A program made the position numbers and the translations under genes. From Chitinophagaceae bacterium (GTDB lineage Bacteria; Bacteroidota; Bacteroidia; Chitinophagales; Chitinophagaceae), in the NCBI GenBank assembly GCA_017307755.1, contig JAFKGQ010000015.1, forward strand, positions 186,001-250,000: a DNA stretch of 64,000 nucleotides. The letters run 5' to 3'. Below the pieces are notes generated by a model. The model searched no databases, was not told where the DNA came from, and worked only from the letters and a program-made list of their open reading frames with translations. Positions 42,655-51,639 of the stretch are shown here, in pieces; position 1 is the stretch's first letter; every line of letters begins with the position of its first letter.

Positions 42655-43563
42655 TTAAAATAACTTGCGGGAAGCGGCGGTTATTGGGGTGAAGGGGCCG
42701 TATTTGTGCTGGCTTTCCGGGAAACTGTCCGCATAGGGTCCGAAGGGGAGGTCGAATGGTTTTCGGGTGATGTTTGGCCAGTCGCCTAAAAATGTCTTTT
42801 GTGGTCGGGGGCGGGATTCGATAAAGGCGGCTACGTCCCAGGCTTCTGTGTCGGTGAGTTGTGGGGCGGCATGTCCTGCGCCAAAGGGCATATTATCCTT
42901 TACATAGCCGGCAAGACGGCTGAGACGGAACAGCCCCGCGCCTGTATTATAGCTGTGCGGTCCCCAGAGGGGAGGATAAATACAACGGCCGCTGTCGGCG
43001 CTCCACATGCCTTCGCCTTGCTGTCCATGACAGCGTGCGCATTTCCCCCTGTATACTATTTCTCCTTTTATAGTGTCTGCTGCCCTGTCCTCATAGGGCA
43101 GATCGGAGATGCCTGCTCCGGCGGGGCGAACGCCTTTGGGAACAGCCTGTCCCAGCCATTTTATATAGGCATAGATTGCCTGCATCTCCCGGCTGGTGGA
43201 ATCCAGCGCTTTCCCGTTGAGGCTGCGTTCGAGACAATCGTTGACCCTTTTATAGATGGACTCGATCTGTCCGCTGCGGTCACGGTATTTTGGATAAGTG
43301 GAGAACACGCCGCTGTAGTTATTGCCCCAGGGGCGTGTGCCGGCATCCAGGTGACAGTTCTGGCAATTCATGCCATTGCCCTGGACCGATATCTTCCCCC
43401 TGGGGCCCAGATAGAGAGCGGTGTTGGCTATCAGCTCGCGGCCATAGCGGATCAGCGTACCTTCGGCAGAGTGAGGTATGCGGCTGGTATCAGGAGGGGT
43501 CCAGCTGTTCTTCGCCTGCGGCGAAGAACAGCTGAGGAGGAAGAGGAAGAAGACGTATCTCAT
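42655..43563 (-). CDS. TsdA-like dihaem cytochrome c lipoprotein
   Basis: 302 residues from ATG 43563 (ATGA overlap with the gene upstream). A lipoprotein signal ends YVFFLFLLSCSS. Two haem sites are present: CQNCH (in NGMNCQNCHLDAGTRPW) and CARCH (in YRGKCARCHGQQGEG). The text between and after them (VNDCLERSLNGKALDS, IYPPLWGPHSYNTGAG, TEAWDVAAFIESRPRP) matches the TsdA family of thiosulfate dehydrogenases/tetrathionate reductases. It probably moves electrons between a sulfur compound and the periplasmic chain. It is co-translated with the DsrE-like Tat protein. Confidence 0.85.
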   Translation of the reverse strand: MRYVFFLFLLSCSSPQAKNSWTPPDTSRIPHSAEGTLIRYGRELIANTALYLGPRGKISVQGNGMNCQNCHLDAGTRPWGNNYSGVFSTYPKYRDRSGQIESIYKRVNDCLERSLNGKALDSTSREMQAIYAYIKWLGQAVPKGVRPAGAGISDLPYEDRAADTIKGEIVYRGKCARCHGQQGEGMWSADSGRCIYPPLWGPHSYNTGAGLFRLSRLAGYVKDNMPFGAGHAAPQLTDTEAWDVAAFIESRPRPQKTFLGDWPNITRKPFDLPFGPYADSFPESQHKYGPFTPITAASRKLF

Positions 43564-44261
43564 CCTGCAAAGCAATAGGTGCAGCCGTGTTCCTGGGCGC
43601 GTCCGATGGCCCATATGCCGGAAGGCATGGGTTGTACGCCGGGCAGGAGGCCGGAGAGCCAGTCTTTTTTTACCTCAGCCGGGTCCTGGTTCATGCCCAT
43701 GGCTGCTACGGCGCTGTATACGGTCATCGCCATATCGCATACACAGAACATGACCCCGCTGTCCTGCAACTGATCGATGCCGATGTCGACATTACCGATG
43801 CCCGGGACCTTGAAATCGCCTGGCTTTGGTTTCCAGAAAGGATTGCGAACGGATGGCGCTTTGGTGGCGGGGTCGTCGATCTTGAATGTCTCGCCGAACT
43901 TGTATTTGGCCCAGAGCCGGTCCTCGAACGCGTAGGGGATACCGTCATGCCGCAGCACCACTACCACGCTGTTGTCCTTTTCCGGCGTTCCTGTGGCTGC
44001 ATTGGTGAGCAAAAAGACCTTGGGCCATGCAAAGGGGAATATCTCATGAGGGCGGGGAACGTCGAAGACTATGCGATGTTTGCCCTTGATCTTACTAAAC
44101 CAGGCGTCAGCGTCGCCGGGGCCTGTGACAGGGTTTGCATCCAGCTTAAGCGGATGAATCATAGAAGCCATGCCTAATGCGGCGGCGCCGGTGGCGATGC
44201 TGGTAAGAAAATTGCGTCGTCCCGGAGCTGGTGTCCGTTCTGAAGAAGAAGTGTTGTTCAT
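43560..44261 (-). CDS. Tat-exported DsrE-like protein
   Basis: 233 residues from ATG 44261. A twin-arginine signal (RRNFLTSIATGAAALG) exports it folded. The body resembles the DsrE/DsrF sulfur-relay fold (HRIVFDVPRPHEIFPFAW, SVVVVLRHDGIPYAFED) with a cysteine pair in VMFCVCDMAMTVY and a C-terminal GCTYCFAG. Its stop overlaps the cytochrome start (ATGA), so the pair forms an operon. It may bind or pass a persulfide to or from the TsdA-like cytochrome. Family is probable; role is inferred. Confidence 0.7.
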   Translation of the reverse strand: MNNTSSSERTPAPGRRNFLTSIATGAAALGMASMIHPLKLDANPVTGPGDADAWFSKIKGKHRIVFDVPRPHEIFPFAWPKVFLLTNAATGTPEKDNSVVVVLRHDGIPYAFEDRLWAKYKFGETFKIDDPATKAPSVRNPFWKPKPGDFKVPGIGNVDIGIDQLQDSGVMFCVCDMAMTVYSAVAAMGMNQDPAEVKKDWLSGLLPGVQPMPSGIWAIGRAQEHGCTYCFAG

Positions 44262-44341
44262 AATGGAGCTTTCAGCAAATATATCCGGGTGGCGAGAAGA
44301 GGTCAATGGCATGATAATGCTGTTTGGGCATCAGGCAGGCA

Positions 44342-44974
44342 TCACACGATGCGATCGCGGAGCGCCTTAGCGACGGCTTCGCGGCCACAGTTGACGTGCA
44401 GTTTGGAGTAAATATTCCGGATATGTCCCCGTACTGTATCGACACTGATATGACAATTACCTGCGATCATCTTATAGCTAAATCCTTTTACCAATTGACT
44501 GAGCACTTCTTTTTCCCTGTCGGTCAGGTGGTATTGCAGCCGGCTGGATGCTGTTTGCCGGAAGGATTGCAGTACTTTTTTTGCGATGGTAGGGGACAAG
44601 GGGGCTCCACCATGGAGGACATTCTCGATGGCTTCCAGGAGGTGGACAAAGGAAGTATTCTTTAGTATATAACCATTGGCTCCTCCGCACAGGCATTGGA
44701 AGAGCCTATCCTCATCCTCGAGTACAGTGTGGATGATGATACATGTCTCCGGGTATTTTTCCTTTATGATACGCAGGCCTTCGATGCCGTCCACGCCCGG
44801 CATACCGATGTCCATGATCACGATGTCCGGCCGGTGCCGTCCGATGATCGCGGCTGCCTGTTCGCAATTTCCATAACCTCCGCATACGTTGTAGCCGTCC
44901 ACTCCGTCGAGCAGTATAGTGAGCGACTCGCGTAATCTGATGTTGTCTTCAAAGATGACGATACTTACAGCCAT
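44342..44974 (-). CDS. NarL/LuxR-family response regulator
   Basis: 210 residues. A receiver domain with phospho-acceptor Asp55 (DIVIMDIGMPGVDG) and a C-terminal LuxR-type helix-turn-helix (LTDREKEVLSQLVKGFSY, then HISVDTVRGHIRNIYSKL). It lies 49 bp downstream of the sensor kinase gene on the same strand, so the two are a probable pair. The target genes are unknown; the adjacent DsrE/TsdA operon is a candidate. Confidence 0.95.
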   Translation of the reverse strand: MAVSIVIFEDNIRLRESLTILLDGVDGYNVCGGYGNCEQAAAIIGRHRPDIVIMDIGMPGVDGIEGLRIIKEKYPETCIIIHTVLEDEDRLFQCLCGGANGYILKNTSFVHLLEAIENVLHGGAPLSPTIAKKVLQSFRQTASSRLQYHLTDREKEVLSQLVKGFSYKMIAGNCHISVDTVRGHIRNIYSKLHVNCGREAVAKALRDRIV

Positions 44975-45023
44975 AGCAGGGCGATAAAATTAGTATGGGA
45001 AAAGGTAAATCACTATGACATAT

Positions 45024-48000
45024 TTATGCTATGCCGGCATATAGTACGATGGTCGTTCCTGCCCCCGAGCCTGACCTGATATCCAGCTGCCATCCGCGAT
45101 CGTGGGCTCTTTCCTGCATATTTCTCAGACCGTTGCTTATCCTGGCCGCACTGGTGTCGAACCCACGCCCGTTGTCAGAGATGGTCATGATCAGGGTATT
45201 GTGCTTTAATGAGAGGTGGATAAAGGCTGCCGTAGCCTGGGAATGTCTGGCCATATTATTCACCGCCTCTTTAAAGATGAGATAGATATCCCGGCGTTGC
45301 TGCATGGAGAACTTTATATCCTCCACTGCCGGCAAGATCTCTGCCTGCAATTCCATGTTGTTGGCTTCCAGTAATTTGGATGCATAATGCAGCATACGTG
45401 GCAGGGCGTCTCCCAACGTATCGATGCTGGGGTCGATGCTCCAGACGATCTCCCTCATCGCCTCTGACACCGTCTGGCTGTCCTGGTAGATGCGTTCCAG
45501 CAGCTGGCTGACGGCGTATTCATTATGGAGCTGTTTTTTTGCCAGCAAGCTGCTCAGGCTGATATTGGTGAGGTTGGCGCCCACTTCGTCATGCAGGTTC
45601 CTGGATATTTCGCTGCGTATCTGTCTGGTACGGTTGATCTGTCGTTGCCGGAAATGATAGAGCGTCCAGGACAGCGCTCCTACTGTCAACAGCATCAGCA
45701 CGTAGAATCCGATGGTACCTGAAAAAGGAGGGCTTATCAGGAAGGTTACGGATGCCACCTGTCCGGAGAAAGCACCGTCTGCCCCGGCGGTATGTACCAT
45801 AAAGGTATATTTTCCCGGCGCCAGGCGGCTGAAGTTGATCTGTCGTCCATGGCCTGCCATAATCCAGCCTGTGTCTACCCCTTCCAGTCGATAGGCATAT
45901 TGGATATCCTCGCCGTCCGTGAGGTCCACGGTGGCATATTGGATGGAGATATCATTTTGCTGTGCGTTGAGACGGATGGAACCGTCATGTTCCGGCATCC
46001 AGAGCTTACCGTTGACACGCAAGGCTGTGATAAGGGTTTTCCGTGGCGGTGACGAAGGGCAGACAGAGACAGGGTCGAAGTATAACAGGCTGCCATGTCC
46101 GCCCGTATAGAGACGCCGGGAGGATGTGTCGTAGAGGAAGTCGGCGGTCGGATAAGTGACGGGCAATCCATCCCTGGAGGAATAGTTGGTGAATTTCCCC
46201 GTCTGCTGATGAAAACATACAAGCCCTCCCTCTGTCACCAGCCATAGTCTTTTACGGGCGTCCTCATAGATGCTGCTGATATGACTGTTGCCCAGGCCCT
46301 TCTCATGTCCGTAGATGGTGACTATGCCCGTAAAAAGATCGTATTTCAGCAATCCGCAGGTGATCGAGCCCAGCCACAGAATGGAATCCCCTTCGCAATA
46401 GATGCCGCTGAGGTGTCCTGACTGCTCTCTGACGGTTTCCGGCAAAGACATCACCTGAAAATGTCCGGACCGGCGATCCCAATGGACCAGTTGTGCACTG
46501 GCGTCGCTGGTAAACCAGAGATTGCCTTGTCTGTCTTCCGCTGTATGAAGGGGATAGCGTAGGGGATAGCCGTTAGGGTCGTTGCCGGGATAGTATCGAA
46601 AGCGTCCGGCAGCGGAGTCCCAGCAGCAAAGCCCCCTGCCTTTACCCATGCCTATCCAGACGAGGCCCTTGCTGTCCACGAATTGCGTGGTAATGGCCAC
46701 CGAGTCGAGGGCTGCCGGCTTGCCGTACCTGCCGGGCAGCCGTCCGCAATGTTTTGAAGCGAGGCTATACCAGAAAAGACCGATCTGCGTGCCTACCCAA
46801 AGCGTGTCGCCATTTACCTGACGGACATTCCAGATAAAGTTTGCCCAGGTGTCGTCACCTGTCCGTGTCAGTAGGTGCTGTTGCTCGTGGCCGGATAAAA
46901 GATCGATGTCGAAGAAACCGTTGCCATAAGTGCTTGTCCAAAGCCGGTGGTTCCAGCGACTGAAGGAGGTCGTTTCATAACGGACCGGATTGCCTGAACG
47001 GGTATCTATAAGTGCTTTCCCATTAAAATGCTGCCGGGACGGAGATATCTTCTCCAGTCCCTCACGGGTAGTGGCCAGCCACCAGTTGCCTTGCGCATCC
47101 CGGAGGGCCGTGTTGTATTCACTGGCGGCAAACCTGAGGGGGGAGATGGAGGAGAAAGAAGGGTATCCGTGCTGCCAGCTTATACGGATCATGATCAATC
47201 CATAATTGTGCAGCAGCAGTACCAGGTTGGAAGAGTCCAGCGTGACCACCTGCTGCGACCAGGAGATGTAGGGGTATTTATTGTATGAGAAAGGGCGGCT
47301 ATCGAGACAGCGTCCCTCTTCGTCCAGCAGCTGCAAACTGTCCTTGTGAGGAGGGATGTGAAGAAAGAACCTTTCGCAGACCTTGAAAAGACGAGCGCCG
47401 GAGAAGTCGGCGGATGTGCCGGGGGTTAAAAAAGAGAGTGGCTGCCGGCTGTTTGTGTAGGTATTGTTCCCGTGGGAGTATATATGCCAGCCGTCATACA
47501 GGCACAACAGCATATCACCCCCTGTCAGGGGAAGCATTCTCTCTACGAACCTTACGCGCAGCCTGCTGATCTCTTCAGCCGTAAAAGGAGAAGGGATCAC
47601 TTTTTTGAGCCGGCGTCGGGGATCGAAAATAAAGATACAATTGTCCGAGGCTGCCCAGAGATTGCCTAATGCATCTGTCTCTAACGAGACGATGGCGTTG
47701 TTATGGTCGTCCAGCGGGCTGTTCAATCTATAGTAAAAATTATGAAAAAGACCGGTGGCGCCGTCGTAAAAGGAAAGCCCTTTTTGCGTGCCGATGGCCA
47801 GGAAGTTACCGGGGAGTCTTTTCAGGCAGTAAATGTAATTATGCGGTAAAGAACTGGAAAGGTCCTGGTGGTAATATTGCACCACTTCCGCCCCGTCAAA
47901 CCTGTTGAGCCCATCGGGTGTAGCGATCCAGAGAAAGCCATTGTCATCCTGCGCCAGGTCGTTGATGTTGTTGCTGCTGAGTCCTTCGGTGGTCGTCAGC

Positions 48001-48095
48001 TTTTCAACAAAATGAGGTAAGTCCTGCGCATGGGGCGACGAGGGGAAGGCCAGGGGAGCCAACAGACAAAACGGTATAATAGACCAATTCCTCAT
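45024..48095 (-). CDS. Reg_prop/Y_Y_Y sensor histidine kinase
   Basis: 1023 residues. Signal peptide ending near FPSSPHA; two seven-blade propellers of Reg_prop repeats (NDLAQDDNGFLWIATPDGLN) fill about residues 25-690. A Y_Y_Y domain (YAYRLEGVDTGWIMAG) follows, then a membrane helix near 790-810 and a HisKA_3 kinase with His835 in EISRNLHDEVGANLTN, and a HATPase end (ISDNGRGFDTSAARISNGLR). Unlike classical hybrid two-component systems of this phylum, the receiver and output domains are on a separate NarL protein encoded just downstream. It senses a periplasmic ligand, possibly an oligosaccharide or another nutrient. Confidence 0.94.
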   Translation of the reverse strand: MRNWSIIPFCLLAPLAFPSSPHAQDLPHFVEKLTTTEGLSSNNINDLAQDDNGFLWIATPDGLNRFDGAEVVQYYHQDLSSSLPHNYIYCLKRLPGNFLAIGTQKGLSFYDGATGLFHNFYYRLNSPLDDHNNAIVSLETDALGNLWAASDNCIFIFDPRRRLKKVIPSPFTAEEISRLRVRFVERMLPLTGGDMLLCLYDGWHIYSHGNNTYTNSRQPLSFLTPGTSADFSGARLFKVCERFFLHIPPHKDSLQLLDEEGRCLDSRPFSYNKYPYISWSQQVVTLDSSNLVLLLHNYGLIMIRISWQHGYPSFSSISPLRFAASEYNTALRDAQGNWWLATTREGLEKISPSRQHFNGKALIDTRSGNPVRYETTSFSRWNHRLWTSTYGNGFFDIDLLSGHEQQHLLTRTGDDTWANFIWNVRQVNGDTLWVGTQIGLFWYSLASKHCGRLPGRYGKPAALDSVAITTQFVDSKGLVWIGMGKGRGLCCWDSAAGRFRYYPGNDPNGYPLRYPLHTAEDRQGNLWFTSDASAQLVHWDRRSGHFQVMSLPETVREQSGHLSGIYCEGDSILWLGSITCGLLKYDLFTGIVTIYGHEKGLGNSHISSIYEDARKRLWLVTEGGLVCFHQQTGKFTNYSSRDGLPVTYPTADFLYDTSSRRLYTGGHGSLLYFDPVSVCPSSPPRKTLITALRVNGKLWMPEHDGSIRLNAQQNDISIQYATVDLTDGEDIQYAYRLEGVDTGWIMAGHGRQINFSRLAPGKYTFMVHTAGADGAFSGQVASVTFLISPPFSGTIGFYVLMLLTVGALSWTLYHFRQRQINRTRQIRSEISRNLHDEVGANLTNISLSSLLAKKQLHNEYAVSQLLERIYQDSQTVSEAMREIVWSIDPSIDTLGDALPRMLHYASKLLEANNMELQAEILPAVEDIKFSMQQRRDIYLIFKEAVNNMARHSQATAAFIHLSLKHNTLIMTISDNGRGFDTSAARISNGLRNMQERAHDRGWQLDIRSGSGAGTTIVLYAGIA

Positions 48096-48142
48096 AAGCG
48101 TGTATTTCTGCCTAATAGGCGTAGGAGGAGGGAGGTCATCTG

Positions 48143-48171
48143 CAAATTAGAAAATTGCCATAGTTTTACAA
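48143..48171 (-). promoter_or_regulatory. candidate promoter for the sensor kinase
   Basis: On the minus strand TTG (48171-48169), then 19 bp, then TAATTTG (48149-48143), one base short of the full TAnnTTTG -7 element. It lies in the 77-bp divergent gap with the SMP-30 gene. Confidence 0.35.
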
Positions 48172-48172
48172 A

Positions 48173-49075
48173 ATGAAGTATATTTCCTTTATCATTGTTT
48201 TGTTGGTTCCCGGTTTATTGTCTAAAGGACAGACAAATTTGTTCGATAAGGATTCTCTTGTGGCTCCCGGAGCTATACCCAGGCTTATTGCCAGCCAGTT
48301 TAGCTTTACCGAGGGGGCTTCTGTCGATCGTAAAGGAAATGTCTTTTTTACAGATCAGCCCAATAACAAGATATGGGAGTACGATGTCAACGGCGGGTTG
48401 ACACTATGGATGGATAGCGCCGGGCGGAGCAATGGCACCTATTTTGACAGAAAAGGCAACCTGGTCACCTGTGCCGACGATAAGGGGGAGCTATGGTCTA
48501 TCAGTCCGGATAAAAAGGTCACTGTCCTGATGAAGGACTTTGGGGGGCATCAGCTGAATGGCCCCAATGATTGCTGGATCGACAAAAAGGGGGGTATTTA
48601 TTTTACCGACCCCTATTATCAGCGTCCTTACTGGACCCGGACCAAGCCGGACATCGAGGGGATGAAAGTATACTATCTGCCAAAGGGAAAGGACCAGGCC
48701 ATCATGGTTGCCGACGGTCTGATAAGACCCAATGGCATTGTGGGCACCCCTGACGGCAAATGGCTGTACGTAGCGGACATACAGGATAGGAAGACTTATA
48801 AATACCGGATCAATAAGGACGCTACCCTTACGGAGAGGCAATTATTTGCCGAAATGGGCTCCGATGGCATTACCCTGGACGAAAGAGGCAATCTTTATCT
48901 AACGGGCAATGGGATCACCGTATTCAGCCCTTCGGGGGAAAAGATCGCCCATATTCCTGTAGGTATGAAATCGACATCCAACCTCTGTTTTGGAGGAAAG
49001 AACAGGAACGAGCTGTTTATTACGGAAGTGGAGTCTGTGTATGTATTGCCGATGCGGATAAAAGGGGTAGAATAA
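48173..49075 (+). CDS. SMP-30/gluconolactonase-family protein
   Basis: 300 residues with signal peptide MKYISFIIVLLVPGLLSKGQ. The six-blade propeller motifs are clear: FTEGASVDRKGNVFFTDQPN, LNGPNDCWIDKKGGIYFTDP, IRPNGIVGTPDGKWLYVADI. These supply the metal ligands (Glu, Asn, Asp) of lactonases such as gluconolactonase. It is probably an exported sugar lactonase or esterase. It is divergent from the sensor kinase and 32 bp upstream of the phospholipase gene, with which it may share a transcript. Confidence 0.88.
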   Translation: MKYISFIIVLLVPGLLSKGQTNLFDKDSLVAPGAIPRLIASQFSFTEGASVDRKGNVFFTDQPNNKIWEYDVNGGLTLWMDSAGRSNGTYFDRKGNLVTCADDKGELWSISPDKKVTVLMKDFGGHQLNGPNDCWIDKKGGIYFTDPYYQRPYWTRTKPDIEGMKVYYLPKGKDQAIMVADGLIRPNGIVGTPDGKWLYVADIQDRKTYKYRINKDATLTERQLFAEMGSDGITLDERGNLYLTGNGITVFSPSGEKIAHIPVGMKSTSNLCFGGKNRNELFITEVESVYVLPMRIKGVE

Positions 49076-49107
49076 AAGATATTTCATCATTCAACCTGTA
49101 CCGAACA

Positions 49108-51603
49108 ATGGATAGTCGCAGAGAGTTCATCAAAAAAGCGGCCATGATTGCGGGGGCCACCGGTCTTTCCGGCGTACTTCCCACCAGTATCCAAAAAGCC
49201 TTAGCCATTGATCCGCCCACAGGCAGTACCTGGTTGGATGCGGAGCATGTCGTGATCCTTATGCAAGAGAACAGGAGCTTTGATCATACTTATGGCAGTC
49301 TGAAGGGGGTGCGGGGGTATCGTGATCCCCGGGCCATTGAATTACCGGATGGTAACCCTGTATGGCTACAGACCAATGCCGCCGGGGAAACCTATGCTCC
49401 TTTCCGTCTGGATATCAAGGATACCAAGGCCACCTGGATGGGGTCGTTGCCTCATTCCTGGTCCAACCAGATCGATGCCCGGAATGAGGGCAAATATGAT
49501 AAATGGCTGCAAGCTAAACCTTCGGGGAACGAGGCTTATGCGCACATGCCGCTGACAATGGGTTATTATGACCGGAGGGATATCCCGTTCTATTATTCCC
49601 TTGCGGATGCTTTTACTGTCTGTGACCAGAACTTCTGCTCGTCCCTGACAGGGACTACCCCCAACCGGCTGTATCTATGGACGGGGACCATCCGGGATCA
49701 GCAAAATGCGCAGACGAGGGCAAGGGTACGCAATCAGGATACGGACTATAATGTGGAGGCTTCCTGGACGACATTTCCCGAACGGCTGGAGGAGCATGGC
49801 ATCGACTGGCGGATCTACCAGAATGAGATCAGTGTGCATCCTGCCTTTAAAGGAGAGGAAGAAGACTGGCTGGCGAATTTTACGGACAATCCCTTGGAAT
49901 GGTTTGCCCAATATAATGTCCGTTACTCCCGGGCCTATATGCCCTTTATCCCTGTGTTGATACAAAAGACGACAAAGGAAGTGGCAGAACTGCAGCAGAA
50001 GGCGGCTGCTTCGCCTTCGGATGACGCTTTGAAGAAACAGCTGGAGGAAAAGAAGGCTGCCTTGGCGTCCCTGAATAAGGAGTACAAGCGTTTTACCCCT
50101 GATAATTTCAGCATGCTGACGCCAAGACAGCAATCTCTGCATAACAGGGCATTTACCCGTAACAGCGAGGACCCGCATTTTCACAACCTGACTGCCTTGA
50201 ACTATCAAGGTGGCGAGGTGCAGGTGCCGAGGGGTGATGTGTTGCATCAGTTCAGACAGGATGTACGCGATAGCAAGCTGCCTACTGTGTCCTGGCTGGT
50301 GGCGCCGGCGAACTTTTCCGATCATCCCAGCTCTCCCTGGTATGGGGCCTGGTATGTTTCAGAAGTGCTGGATATCCTTACCCATAATCCCGAGGTCTGG
50401 AAGAAGACCATATTTATTCTCTGTTATGACGAGAATGACGGTTATTTTGATCATGTACCTCCTTTTACGGCGCCCGATCCTTCCCGTCCTGAAACGGGAT
50501 TGGTGTCAAAGAACGTCGACACGGGTGTCGAATGGGTGACAAAGGAGCAGGATATGCAGCAGGTGACGGAGCAGGAGGCGCGCAGCGGGCCGATAGGGCT
50601 CGGGTATAGAGTGCCGTTGGTCATAGCCTCTCCCTGGACCCGGGGCGGGTATGTCAACTCGCAGGTGTTTGACCACACTTCCATCCTGCAGTTCATGGAG
50701 AAGTGGCTGGGGCATAGGACGGGCAAACGGATAGTCGAATCGAATATTTCTGCCTGGCGCCGGACGGTGTGCGGGGATCTCACTTCCGTATTCCGTCCTT
50801 ACAATGAAGAAAGGATATCGACCCCCAAGCCATTGGTCCAACACCAGGTGATCGAGGGTATTCACCAGGCGAAGACCCGGCAGCTGCCCGGCTATAAGCA
50901 ACTGACAAAAGAAGATATCGAACAGGTGAAACGTGATCTTTCCGCGTCTTCCCTGATGCCGGGGCAGGAGCGGGGGACAAAATCTTCCTGTGCGTTGCCG
51001 TATGAGCTGTATGCCGAAGCTGATCTTAATGACGATAGAAATGCGCTTACGCTGGGTTTGCATGTGGACAAGATGGTGTTTGGCGAGCGGTCGGCAGGCA
51101 GCCCTTTTATCGCGTATGTGCATGGAAGAGAGCGGCTGGTCCGGAATTATGCCGTGGCCGCCGGTGATCAGATGACGGATGATTTTCCGCTGACACTATT
51201 TGCGGATGGGGGATATGATCTGCGGGTGTATGGACCCAATGGGTTCTACCGGCGGTTTGCCGGCCTCAAAAATGATTCGCCCTTGGTGTTCAACCTGGAC
51301 TATGAGTTTGCGCCGGATTACAAATTGAGTGGTCGTTTACTGTTGCGCGTTGTGAATACGGATGGGGCACGGGGCTATAAGGTACAGATAAGAGATAATG
51401 CTTATGGAGCGAAACTTCTGACCAGGGACATAGCAGCCGGCGGCGGCGAAGGAGGCAGTCCTTCCATTATCCTGGATACCAAGGCCCAATCCGGGTGGTA
51501 TGATCTCAGCATCCTTGTGGAAGGATATGAAGGATATGAGAGAAGGTATGCAGGGCGTATAGAGACAGGAAAGGAGAGCATCAGCGATCCGGCGATGGGG
51601 TAA
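49108..51603 (+). CDS. Tat-exported phosphocholine-type phospholipase C
   Basis: 831 residues. Twin-arginine signal SRREFIKKAAMIAGATG. The phosphoesterase domain (about residues 45-540) shows HVVILMQENRSFDHTYGSLKG, SFTVCDQNFC-like metal-site text (DQNFCSSLTGTTPNR) and CYDENDGYFDHVPPF. Two C-terminal beta domains of the bacterial phospholipase C type follow (about 620-830; ELYAEADLNDD, FNLDYEFAPDYKLSGR). It hydrolyses phospholipids in the periplasm or outside, releasing phosphocholine or a related head group. It has no adjacent phosphate-starvation regulator. Confidence 0.92.
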   Translation: MDSRREFIKKAAMIAGATGLSGVLPTSIQKALAIDPPTGSTWLDAEHVVILMQENRSFDHTYGSLKGVRGYRDPRAIELPDGNPVWLQTNAAGETYAPFRLDIKDTKATWMGSLPHSWSNQIDARNEGKYDKWLQAKPSGNEAYAHMPLTMGYYDRRDIPFYYSLADAFTVCDQNFCSSLTGTTPNRLYLWTGTIRDQQNAQTRARVRNQDTDYNVEASWTTFPERLEEHGIDWRIYQNEISVHPAFKGEEEDWLANFTDNPLEWFAQYNVRYSRAYMPFIPVLIQKTTKEVAELQQKAAASPSDDALKKQLEEKKAALASLNKEYKRFTPDNFSMLTPRQQSLHNRAFTRNSEDPHFHNLTALNYQGGEVQVPRGDVLHQFRQDVRDSKLPTVSWLVAPANFSDHPSSPWYGAWYVSEVLDILTHNPEVWKKTIFILCYDENDGYFDHVPPFTAPDPSRPETGLVSKNVDTGVEWVTKEQDMQQVTEQEARSGPIGLGYRVPLVIASPWTRGGYVNSQVFDHTSILQFMEKWLGHRTGKRIVESNISAWRRTVCGDLTSVFRPYNEERISTPKPLVQHQVIEGIHQAKTRQLPGYKQLTKEDIEQVKRDLSASSLMPGQERGTKSSCALPYELYAEADLNDDRNALTLGLHVDKMVFGERSAGSPFIAYVHGRERLVRNYAVAAGDQMTDDFPLTLFADGGYDLRVYGPNGFYRRFAGLKNDSPLVFNLDYEFAPDYKLSGRLLLRVVNTDGARGYKVQIRDNAYGAKLLTRDIAAGGGEGGSPSIILDTKAQSGWYDLSILVEGYEGYERRYAGRIETGKESISDPAMG

Positions 51604-51639
51604 AAAAATCCCGTATATTCGCAAGAATCAAACAGACAT

